Shown here: positions 10,597 through 22,707 of the stretch, one piece after another
Numbering within the stretch: position 1 is the first letter of the stretch
How the letters are laid out: each line of letters opens with the position of its first letter
Assembly (NCBI GenBank): GCA_037176905.1
Contig: JBBBWG010026912.1
Location: 2,257 to 42,176, forward strand
Source of the DNA: Azolla pinnata
Taxonomy: Eukaryota > Streptophyta > Polypodiopsida > Salviniales > Salviniaceae
Reading direction: 5' to 3'
Length of the DNA stretch: 39,920 nt
The notes under the pieces: generated by a model
Database searches by the model: none
What the model saw: the letters and a program-made list of their open reading frames with translations, nothing else
What the model was told of the DNA's origin: nothing
Position numbers and translations under genes: made by a program

Positions 10597-13467
10597 TTAT
10601 TTGTGTCGCATTCTTCCTTGCAAGTTGCATGCATCATTGTCGCAATGCAGTGCACCCCATCTTGCATCAACACGTTGGCATAGAAACATAGGCTTTTGCA
10701 AGCTATAAAGACAATCTGAATCAGTAATCTTATTCACTTCATGTAGAAAACTTGATTTGTATTGTTTACAAATAAGAGGATATACAAACCTTCTATTGAT
10801 GATGTTGTGCACCCTGCACATCCATTGTGCAAACTCTATACCAGACCCAGCTTGTACAGGATTGGCCCTACATAATAGCCATGGAGCATTATAATTGATC
10901 ATTCAGTCAACCACAAAGATATGTTGATAAAGCACTCACTTCAGGATCTCCTTGAAATGATCTGCACATTCTTTGCATGGATAAAGCCGCGAAATTATAG
11001 CCATCTACAGATTCATGTCTGAATATATGAACATTTCTTAGTATTCAATAAAGCGAAATCAATGATGATAAGCATTTTATGAGCTTACCAACTCTTTTGC
11101 ATCTCTTTGTTGTTGCCTAGTTGGCTTGTCTGGAAACTGGAATAGAGGGTGGAATAAGAACTCAGGATTCTTCACATTTCTCTGAGTGTTAGTGCTTTAA
11201 TGGCATGCAAACTTCCTTATACTTGAATCCAAAACAAAAGATGTAGCTAACAATGGGTTCATGAGGCACGAACACAAATAAAGCTGGTCCACTATTTATC
11301 TATATTTGCTTAGTATAAGTGCTCAAAAGGCTGAAGCAACATACGGATTTGCCTCTGGGCTAGTGTGGCTCACCGCCTATTCGATGCAAATTCCAATGTT
11401 TGAAGGTGGTATCATATCTGCTAAGAAAACATAGGTGTAGCAAAGTTGTCCTATTTCTCTTTATACCTACAGTTATCATATATACTCTGGATACTAAACC
11501 TTGGCATTTTCTATTGACATAATGGATTACAATTGCTGAAAGAATAGTTTAATTAGATTATCAAATTTTGATGGTATTTCCCCTCATGCCATAAATCCAT
11601 TCCATTGCAACCTATGAATAGGCTAACTGCATGAATAAATATACCTTAGCTAAACTGTACGAGACATGCCATAAATCGCTGCCATTTCATTACAAATCAA
11701 AACTATCCTGACAAAATCAATAGATAGGTCGACTTACTTGACCACTGCACTTCCATCGCAATCCATGGCTACACTAACAGCATAAATACATATATTCTAA
11801 TCAAGCTATTTGACAGTGTTTTCCCTGTTAGGATAGCTAGCATTCCCTAAACCCCTCCCATTCAATCACAATTCACAACTATGCTGATGACATCAATAAA
11901 TCTGTGTATGTAACAAATGAAATGCATAAACCTTATTTGTTGAATGCCTTAAACCGTAAATGCATTGACCCTGTAGGTGAAATGCATAGACCCTAAACCC
12001 TAGACCCTATATGTGTAGTGAATGAAGTGCAAACACCCCATATGTGAAATGCATAAAACCCGAACCCTATATTTGTAGAGAATGAAGCAATGATCTTCAA
12101 GCACCTGAGCTGCAAGTGTATGAAGGAATGTCCAAGTAGCGCGACCAATCTGCTCCTTTGACACAGGTCCAGATGATGGCAAATCCTAAAATAATATCGC
12201 ATGGCCAATTTGTCATCCCAAAATTCTATAAAAATCTATAACAAATCCTTAAACCAAATGACAATCTCTCTCAGAAAATAGACAGAGATAAATTAATGAT
12301 AAATTCGTGATCAACAGAACAAACTTTCTCTCCGAAATTAACGGGATATACAGATTTATAACAAATTTCTTAACCCAGGGACAAGTCTATCTCATAGAAT
12401 ACATGCAGCTAAAAGTTTGTAGCAAATTCCTAACCCAGTAACAAACTCTTCCAGAAAACCACGGAGGTAAATTTTTACATCAGATTCTTAACCCAGTAAC
12501 GAAAATTTTCCAGAAAGTAAATGGAGACAATATTTGTAACAAACTCTTACTAAAATGAGGCTCTTCCAGAAAATACATGGAAATGAAATTTGTAACAAAC
12601 TACCGAGACTCTTTCATCACAAAATAAACTTACCATCGATTGATTAATGGAGGCTCGAATATCAGAAGATGCTTCCTTGGTGTCAATCTTTTGTAGCGTA
12701 TCTATATTACCTTTAACCCCGATACTGCTGATCTACATGAAAGATAGTGTTTTGAAAAATGTTCAAACTAACTAACTTAACTTTCAGAAAGCTTCATGTC
12801 CTCACAGCTCCATAAGAAAAGCAATAGAAGAAAATAGAAACGCAGGGAATCGTGAGGGCAGAATGTATCCGTTTACCATTGACAGAGTGTCTGAGTCCCG
12901 AATATCAGCACGATCTTTGTATTGGTATACATCTTCGAGCTTTTGCGAGTAATCCATATCCTTTCCATGTCCATTTCTACTATCATTACCACTTTCAAGA
13001 GCTTCCGCACGTCCCTCACCTTCATCTCTGCCGATAAAACCTGTCTTCAGAGCTTTCACAGCATCGTTTCCTTCTAAATTGAGGGTGAAGCCCAGAGATT
13101 CGTGCAAAGCGTCATCGTCTGGCCTAAAGCTCGGCTCTTCACGGGTTTGGACAGGCCACCGCGGTAGCCCGCTGAGGAAACTCTTTCTGTTGCGGTTCCG
13201 AGGGCGGAGGGAGGAGAAACGGGGAGGCAGAAGAAGGCGAAACGGTGGAGCAGAACAATCCAGCCCTTGGTCGTCGACTTCATCGGCTCCAACAGCTACT
13301 CCTTGGTCTTCTTCTTCGTCTTCTTCTGCTTCTTCTTCTGCCGCTCGAGGTCGAATCTTGTGGCTGCGCTTGAGGCTATGGAAGAAGCTGGAGAGGGGAG
13401 GTCCGACGCGGTGGAAAGGAGCAGGCCAGGAGAGGATGGAAGAGACGATGCCGTCGTTCTGCTCCAT
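10597..13467 (-). CDS. ERV1: FAD-linked sulfhydryl oxidase, ERV1/ALR type
   Basis: ERV1 reoxidises Mia40 in the mitochondrial intermembrane space, passing electrons from Cys pairs through FAD to oxygen or cytochrome c. Exons in coding order are 13467-12877, 12732-12634, 12185-12105, 11136-11089, 11004-10940, 10867-10790 and 10702-10597 (TAA), 355 aa. The catalytic fold runs from SKEQIGRATWTFLHTLAAQF to the end: active-site YPCKEC (Cys283/Cys286), FAD-region WMCRVHNIINR, RVDARWG, and the plant-specific C-terminal CX4C shuttle CDNDAC (Cys341/Cys346). The start has a strong context (GCGGCCATGGAG). Odd point: about 230 residues precede the fold, including an acidic run (EEEAEEDEEEDQ, residues 51-62) and a Pro/Arg-rich stretch, whereas plant ERV1 proteins I know have roughly 80. 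The N-terminal exons are supported by frame and splice sites rather than homology. Confidence 0.9.
11970..12100. repeat. Telomere-like imperfect repeat in ERV1 intron 3
   Basis: Two imperfect units of about 66 bp each contain GTGAAATGCATARA followed by ACCCTAAACCCTA-like sequence, TATWTGTAGWGAATGAAG. The CCCTAAA motifs are the plant telomere/telobox sequence on this strand. They lie inside the 968-bp intron between ERV1 exons 3 and 4, which otherwise shows nothing notable. Confidence 0.6.
12238..12610. repeat. Seven-copy minisatellite, about 59-bp unit, in ERV1 intron 2
   Basis: Units begin near 12238, 12299, 12358, 12418, 12477, 12535 and 12591. The consensus is GTAACAAATTCTTAACCCAG, then TAACAAACTCTTCCAGAAAA, then an ACATGGAGATAAA-like tail. 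Spacing is 56-61 bp and the copies are moderately diverged. The array fills nearly the whole 448-bp intron between ERV1 exons 2 and 3. Confidence 0.85.
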
Positions 13468-15414
13468 GGCCGCCGTCGCCGAGCGCTGCAGAGCAGAGGC
13501 AGAGCAGAGCTTCGCACGGGGACGGAGGCGTATGTATGTACACCGTACATATACGGATCCGTACATCCTCCCCATGTACGGCAATGCACATACGGATGCG
13601 TATTCCTAAGTGCATTCATGTACGTATGTACGTGGATTGTGCATGGGCATGTGCATGTGCATGTGCATGTGCATGTGTGTTGTGCGTGGATGTTACATGC
13701 GTGCGGCGCTTCTGCAGCTGCATGTACACATGCGTACGTATCGATCTGTCATACGTATGCGTACATTGGATGCAGATACTTCTCCTGATTCGTCTGTCGA
13801 ATTTCGCTCGCTTCTCGCTGGCTGACCTATGCTAAAACATGTTCTGTTTAATGTTGTGTAATGTTTAAGCTGCATCTGCCTTTCAGTCTGGAGCCTGAAT
13901 CGGCTAAGTTCCGACTCTCCCAAGAAAACTTTAGCTTGTTCAGGATGGTCGAGTCAAAAGCATATCTAACTCGCGAGCAATATGAACGAACATTCAATGG
14001 AGCCCAATAACATGAAGACCTTGGACAACTAGATGCAGGAAGGTGTTAAGGTATAGAAGAGCCCTCTGACGAAACAATTCAACAAAAAATGGGCTGATTT
14101 AGTACATACGCGCAGAGGACGATCTGATTCGAAGTAAAAGAAGTCATGCTCTTCGAATTGGCCTTCAATCAAAAGACAGGGAAGAGATTTCGTTCTCCCG
14201 TTTATAGTTGTTCTCATCTGGTCATATGTAGCTAATGTAACTAATGTAGAATCTCAAGGCGGAAAAAACGCCTCTACACTACGATGTAAAGGTTAGCGAA
14301 TGGTTGTGCTCGTAACACAGAACCCTTAGTCGACAAGTCGAGAGAGCCAACTTAAGAGTTAGAGATGTGAACGATAAGCCTCATTTAACAGGCGTTTTTT
14401 TCGCCAAGACTTGTGCATATAAACCTCTCAAGGGGGCCTGGTATCAGACTTTGGGGCTCCTAAAGTCAAATGACTTTCATTGGCTTCTGGAAAGTTATGT
14501 AAAAACCTTGGGAATCTGGGAGAGCAGTGGCCCCCCTCCCTTGCATAATGCAGGTTCATGCCCTGCTACAGAATACGCCCAAATCCGCACATCCCTTTCC
14601 TGTCATAAGAAGCAGGGCCCCGATCACAGTGCGCATGTACGCATGCCTTTAAAACCCGTCGTACGAATCGCACACGTATGCTTCTCGGCCTGCAAGACGC
14701 AGACAGGGAGACACAGACGGGGGGCATCGCGACAAAATTCGTCGAATATGTATTCTAAGCTTTACCATATAGTAGTTGTTAAAAAAAATATGTGTTTGAT
14801 ATGGGTGAAATACATTAAAAATTATTGGTTAAATATATTGAATATGGGTTAAAATCCATTCAATGTGGGTTAAATAGTTTCTTTTGTAATTCATATACAG
14901 ATGAATATGATCTATCTTATCTCTATATACAAGTGAATATGAATGTATATATTGATGAATATATATATGGAGAGTTCTTCCTTCAAAATCTCATGTATTC
15001 TTTATATAACTTATAGAAAGGAAGTCTGGTTTGGAAAAAAGAAGAAGAAAAAAACAGGGTTAAATATGCTAAAGTGGGTTAAACGATTAAACAAAATTTA
15101 CACTCAGTTAAATCTGCATACACTAAAAGTTTTTCATATCCCATTTCCTGGCATCGCTGAATCAGTAAGAATCTTAAGTCATAGAAGATCAAAATTTTAA
15201 ATGTAAGTTAAGACGACATACACAAGTAAGCCCCGAGTAAAAAGATTGTTTTCGACATTTAAAGAATTCGGCTTTTACAGAAAAGGGCAGCTTCCAAAAA
15301 CGTCGAGTACGTGCCAGAATGCGTCCGAGTACTCCAGAACGTATCGGACCGATAAAAACGCAGCAGCGCATTTTTTTAGCAGCTCGAGCGCGGTCTCGAG
15401 GGGGTAATCGACGG
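13468..15414. other. Divergent intergenic region, ERV1 side
   Basis: This region is upstream of ERV1 (minus strand) and shares a 4.1 kb gap with SnRK1 (plus strand). Near ERV1 it is rich in GTACGTATG/CATACG and (GCATGT)n simple sequence (13545-13760). From 13830 onward it is AT-rich, with short GGGTTAAAT-like repeats around 14820-14880 and again near 15055-15085. A 161-codon ORF at 14367-14852 (+) resembles nothing I know and looks like chance. Confidence 0.6.
13637..13682. repeat. (GCATGT)n microsatellite upstream of ERV1
   Basis: About six GCATGT units in a row lie about 180 bp upstream of the ERV1 start codon. CATGCA/TGCATG overlaps the RY-type motif of seed-gene promoters, but the simple repeat is the more economical reading. 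A shorter copy of the same microsatellite lies near position 100. Confidence 0.85.
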
Positions 15415-15675
15415 GAGATCGATCGATCGATCGATTCCTTCACCGATCGATCGATCGATCGATTCCTTCACCGATCGATGGATTCCTACGCACCGATCGA
15501 TCGATTGTTCCTACGCATCGATCGACTGATCGATCAATTGTTCCTACGCACCGATCGATCGATCGATGGTTCCTACGCACCGATCCATCGATCGATGGAT
15601 CGTTCCTATGCACTGATCGATCGTTCCTATGCACCGATCGATCGATTGTTCCTACGCACCGATCGATCAGGGGAA
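15415..15675. repeat. GATCGATC-rich minisatellite
   Basis: About nine units of 21-33 bp are built from CACCGATCGATCGATCGATT or a variant plus GTTCCTACG or TTCCTTCAC. Variation in unit length comes from the number of GATC/CGAT steps. Every GATC is a palindrome, so the block is also full of inverted repeats. It merges on the right into a (GGCTC)n tract at 15685-15710. Lies about 1.9 kb before the SnRK1 start codon. Confidence 0.9.
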
Positions 15676-15779
15676 TCAGATCGGATCGGCTCGGCTCGGC
15701 TCGGCTCGACTCGATCGGGTTCTGGAATCTGGAGCATCATCATCTTCAGAAAGAGACCTCATGTCTGGTCTGATACAGA

Positions 15780-16490
15780 GGCCTCTCAGTTGTTGTTGTT
15801 GTTGTTGTTGTTGGATTCTCATCAGTGGACAGACAAGTGTGAAACCAAACCAGTCCTTCTCTCTCCTCTCTCCTCTCTCTTCTCTCTCTTCTCTTCTCTC
15901 TTTCTCTCTCTTTCTTCTCCCCTGCTTCTCTTCTCCTTTGTTTCCCTGCTCTGTTCTTCTCTGATCTGGTCCTCCCGACCTCTGCTCCCGTCCGCCAGGT
16001 ACCCTCTCTCCGCCTTCCTTTCTTCCCTTCTTCTCTCGCTGTACTCTGGCCTTTCCCAAGCCTCCCCCCCACCCTCTCCCCCTTTCGTTTTCGTTGTTGT
16101 ACTCCCCCTGGAAAACCTTTGCTTGCGGACCTTTGGGGGAATTTCGAGCGTACAGCTTCCATGGGGATCGTTGCCTGCTTCTCGCTCAATTGTGAGCTGG
16201 GAGGAAGGAGGAGGAGGAGGAGGAGGAGGAGGAGGAGGAAGAAGGGGGGAGGGGGAGGTTCATTCCATCTCGGAGCGGTGATGATGGGCTGGCCTTCTAC
16301 CATGCAAGAAGGCGACGGAGTGGGGGTGGGGGGAAAGAAAACCGAGGAGAAATAAGGTCTTCCTTATGTAAGGAGAGGAAGGAGAAGGATCGGATTCGCA
16401 GGTTTTTCACGATAAGAAGAAGAAGAAGAAGAGGAAGAGGAAGAAGAAGAAGAGGAAGAGGAAGAGGAAGAAGAAGAAGAGGAACTCTCG
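15780..16490 (+). promoter_or_regulatory. SnRK1 promoter / 5' leader: (GTT)n, CT-rich, GGA and GAA tracts
   Basis: The order is (GTT)8 at 15792-15815, a 110-bp CT/TC-rich tract (15855-15965), a CCGCCAG/GTACCC candidate donor at 15998, (GGA)n at 16200-16240 and (GAAGAG)n at 16409-16483. CT-rich tracts just after the start site are common in plant 5' leaders. With the strong acceptor at 17338 they suggest a leader exon near 15850-15998 and a 1.3 kb leader intron. The leader model is inferred; no transcript evidence is available. Confidence 0.45.
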
Positions 16491-17338
16491 GTTCTGTGCT
16501 CGTAGTTTTGGAGCCGAAGGAACGGATCTTTCAATTCAGACTTGCGATTTCGAAATAGGAAGAGTATGTGTGTGAGCGCGTGTGTATGTACATATCTGTG
16601 TGTGGGAGGGAGAGAAGGGTTCCATGGAATGTCGGAAAGTTAGAAACTAGAGAGTTTAAACACTTCCACCTTAGACCGGCTGAAACAACAAGCAAGATCT
16701 GATGGATATTCTGATAACAAGGAAAAATAAAAGGAAGGAAGAACACCCGTGGATGAATTTCGCACAAGCATATATTGGACAATACATTAAGAGAGCATTG
16801 AGTGATTCCAGTAATACATCGAGTCATATGAATTCGGTGAGAGGGAAGTCGTATTGCTACAATTGTGCAGGATGGTCTAAATATGGCTGTACCAGTGCCA
16901 AGAATGATAAAAGATGAGGTTGATTCCAGTGGTCAATAGTGATCAAGCGGAGTGGCTTGATTCATTAGGATCCGTGAGAGGGAGGCTACATTTGGTGCTG
17001 ATCTCAATCAAGGTTTGCCTTCGAAAGATCAGGGATCTGTAGTTGAGTGGGATCAACACCTGGCATAGCTTCACACCCAAGGGATCCTTGTTGCTTGAGC
17101 CATTCAGCTTGATCGCTATCGAAAGCCTCAATCATATTACTCTTTATCCTGAACCCTAAGACCTCCAACTGGGGTGTTTAATATGCACAGATGTATATGT
17201 ATCATATATTTAAAACTGGAATAGTGTAAGTCAACTGCATAGAGCACGAATCATTTGACTTGGATTTGTAGCCATTTTTATAGAATATGATATATTTTAA
17301 AACGTTTTATAGGATGGTTCTCTTTTTTTTTTTACAGG

Positions 17339-17555
17339 GTCTTGAAATTGTCATGGCTCTGGGTATCATGTCGAAAGTTGCTGTTGTGAACTGACCTTGC
17401 CTTTCCTTGGCCACAGTATCAGAGGCCACTTCTTGTCTATGAACACATGGCAACCTTCAATGATTTTCATAATCTCCTCATTCTGTGAATAGAAAGGGGT
17501 TTATAAAACTTTGAAGTAAATTTTCACACAGTTAAAAGCACAACTTGAAAGTGCA
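17339..17555 (+). promoter_or_regulatory. Probable SnRK1 5' UTR exon with a 13-codon upstream ORF
   Basis: A very strong splice acceptor (T10 tract then ACAG) ends at 17338. In the sequence after it, an upstream ORF at 17353-17394 encodes MALGIMSKVAVVN and stops 161 bases before the SnRK1 start. If transcribed as part of the leader it could reduce or condition translation. The exon is inferred from the acceptor alone. Confidence 0.4.
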
Positions 17556-20876
<3,321 letters not shown>

Positions 20877-22449
20877 TTTGCAGCTTGATGTGTGTTTGCT
20901 TGCGCATGCTTCCTTTGCTTCAAGCTTTTGCCTTCCGCTGCATTTCTGAAGCTTGAAATAGCTGAAATGGAAACTGAAGCTTGACCTCTTGGCGATTGGA
21001 TGTGGAAGCTTTCGCACGAGCTGTATGTAGCGTACGATAATGGGCCGTTTTTAACATTGTACCATTTGCTATATAAAGCTGCTAGCTTTATTCATTGGAT
21101 GGAAAAAGAAATCATCCATTTAAGGCCAAAATCGATAGATATTTTACCTCTGACCGTGAGAGCCTTGCTATCTGATGGCTATGAAGATTTTGTAGCTCTT
21201 TTTGAGTGAAATAAGGTTGTGGACTTTTTGCTTATATAGCACATCCATATTGCCTAAATGTTAAAATGCCTATTCGATGAGTTTTTGAGCTCTCAAAGGC
21301 ATACAATACATGGCAGTACTTATTTTGTACCATTTTCAGCTGGCGAGCAATATATAGGACCAGTATACTTTGTAAAAAGAAAAAGAAAGTCTTTGGCTCA
21401 ATTGGCTGCTAACTGTAATCGTGATTTGTGGAACCCACATGACAAAGGTAAAAGAACACCTTGATTTTTGTACTTCCCATTTTTGTAATGGTGATAGCAG
21501 GCTGTATCACATAGAAACTGATTGAACAGAAGCTGAATTGCAGTTGCTCATCAAGAAAGCTAAGCATTTGTTTGATTTAGATGCTTTATGAGGTTCAAGG
21601 ACTCCACTCTATCTACATCATGGCCTGCATTTCATGTGTTCCGAGGATGTGGCTGATCATGTGAAATGGAACATTGTGTGCTGGAAAGTTGTTTTGTGGA
21701 CATTTTGCAGTTGCTGGAAACACATGAAACATTTATCTCGATGTAAACTCAAAATGGATCCATAAACATCAGGGGAACAATGTAATGAAAAGGCTGAAAA
21801 TAGGAGCCTCCAGAAATTGCTGCTGCAAATCTCAGTTGACGAGGATGCGGGCGGGTTGATTGAGTGCCAATTATGCCCTAAAACCTTGAACCAGACTGCT
21901 GAGAGCTTGTAACTGGTTGTAATACAGTGACAATGGAAGCATCAAATAGGTCCCATGGCAAAACTCAGTCGATTCTTGCAGTTCTTGAGAAGCAAAACAA
22001 AGATGCTAGAACACACAAAATGGAGAAACAAAAGCTCGGTGGTATACTTGACGGTTTAGGGCCCCAAACCCTAGAAGGGAAGAAGTGGCACAACAAACCA
22101 ACCATTCGTTCCGCAATTAAGATGGATCTGATGACGTGATCGATGTATACGCATAATCAAAGTAATGGAAACTGATTTGGAGGCTTGTATTGTAAGGCAA
22201 CAAGAAAAACTTGATTTTAGTAGGGATGAGTGAAGAAAGATGCAAAATGCACGATGATACGATTGTCTACGAGCGGATTTGAAGCAAAGGTACTCTCTCG
22301 TTAAGCGACTAAACGTTGCTTCAAGACGTTAAGTACGAGTGCTAATCATGGATTCAGATAATTCTGGGCCACATTCTACAAATGCAACCAAAGCACAAGC
22401 AAATCTGATTACCATGCAAAACCTTTTGTACCCTCAAAATGTTTCCACC
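20877..22449. other. SnRK1 3' region and intergenic gap, no gene seen
   Basis: This should contain the SnRK1 3' UTR. Open frames at 21000-21209, 21258-21464 and 21927-22139 match no family I recognise and have no matching splice context, so they are left unannotated. An isolated CAAACCCTAGAAGGG appears near 22065. Confidence 0.6.
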
Positions 22450-22618
22450 TAAACCCTAAACCCTAAACCCTAAACCCTAAACCATTTGACGGTGAATTCA
22501 AACCCGAACCATAGCTAGAGCTTAACCTGCAGCTGCATTAGAGATTTGGTAGGGGAGATTAAGGGCCAAATTTTGTGAAAGAAAAACCAGAGAAGTTTTA
22601 GGGTTTTTTTAGGGTTTT
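22450..22618 (+). promoter_or_regulatory. Telobox cluster upstream of the plastid membrane protein gene
   Basis: TAAACCC is repeated nearly five times without interruption at 22450-22483, and TTAGGGTTTTTTTAGGG lies at 22597-22613. Teloboxes (AAACCCTA) are known plant promoter elements bound by Myb-type TRB proteins, common near start sites of translation and plastid genes. Here they sit 90-260 bp before the start codon, so a promoter/leader role is likely. Confidence 0.65.
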
Positions 22619-22707
22619 CCTCTTTGGGTCAAGTCTGTACAAAACAGAAACATGAGGACCATTTCTGCTGGTGGGCGATTTTGCCATTTTGGCCCTCTAA
22701 GCTTTCC

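Noticed and set aside
13079-13619. Plus-strand open frame of 176 codons
   Set aside because: It is the antisense shadow of the GC-rich first exon of ERV1, whose minus-strand frame joins correctly to the catalytic exons.
14367-14852. 161-codon open frame on the plus strand between ERV1 and SnRK1
   Set aside because: It has no recognisable domain, biased composition changes along its length, runs into AT-rich simple sequence and has no splice or promoter context. Most likely chance.
15319-16303. Long open frames (up to 320 codons) on both strands
   Set aside because: They are translations of the GATCGATC minisatellite (repeated IDRSID), (GTT)n, (CT)n and (GGA)n tracts. Simple repeats lack stops in several frames at once; no protein family is visible.
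21258-21464. Plus-strand frame of 68 codons after SnRK1
   Set aside because: Considered as an extra SnRK1 exon, but the kinase ends with the conserved LRVL and a stop at 20876; this frame matches no protein I know.
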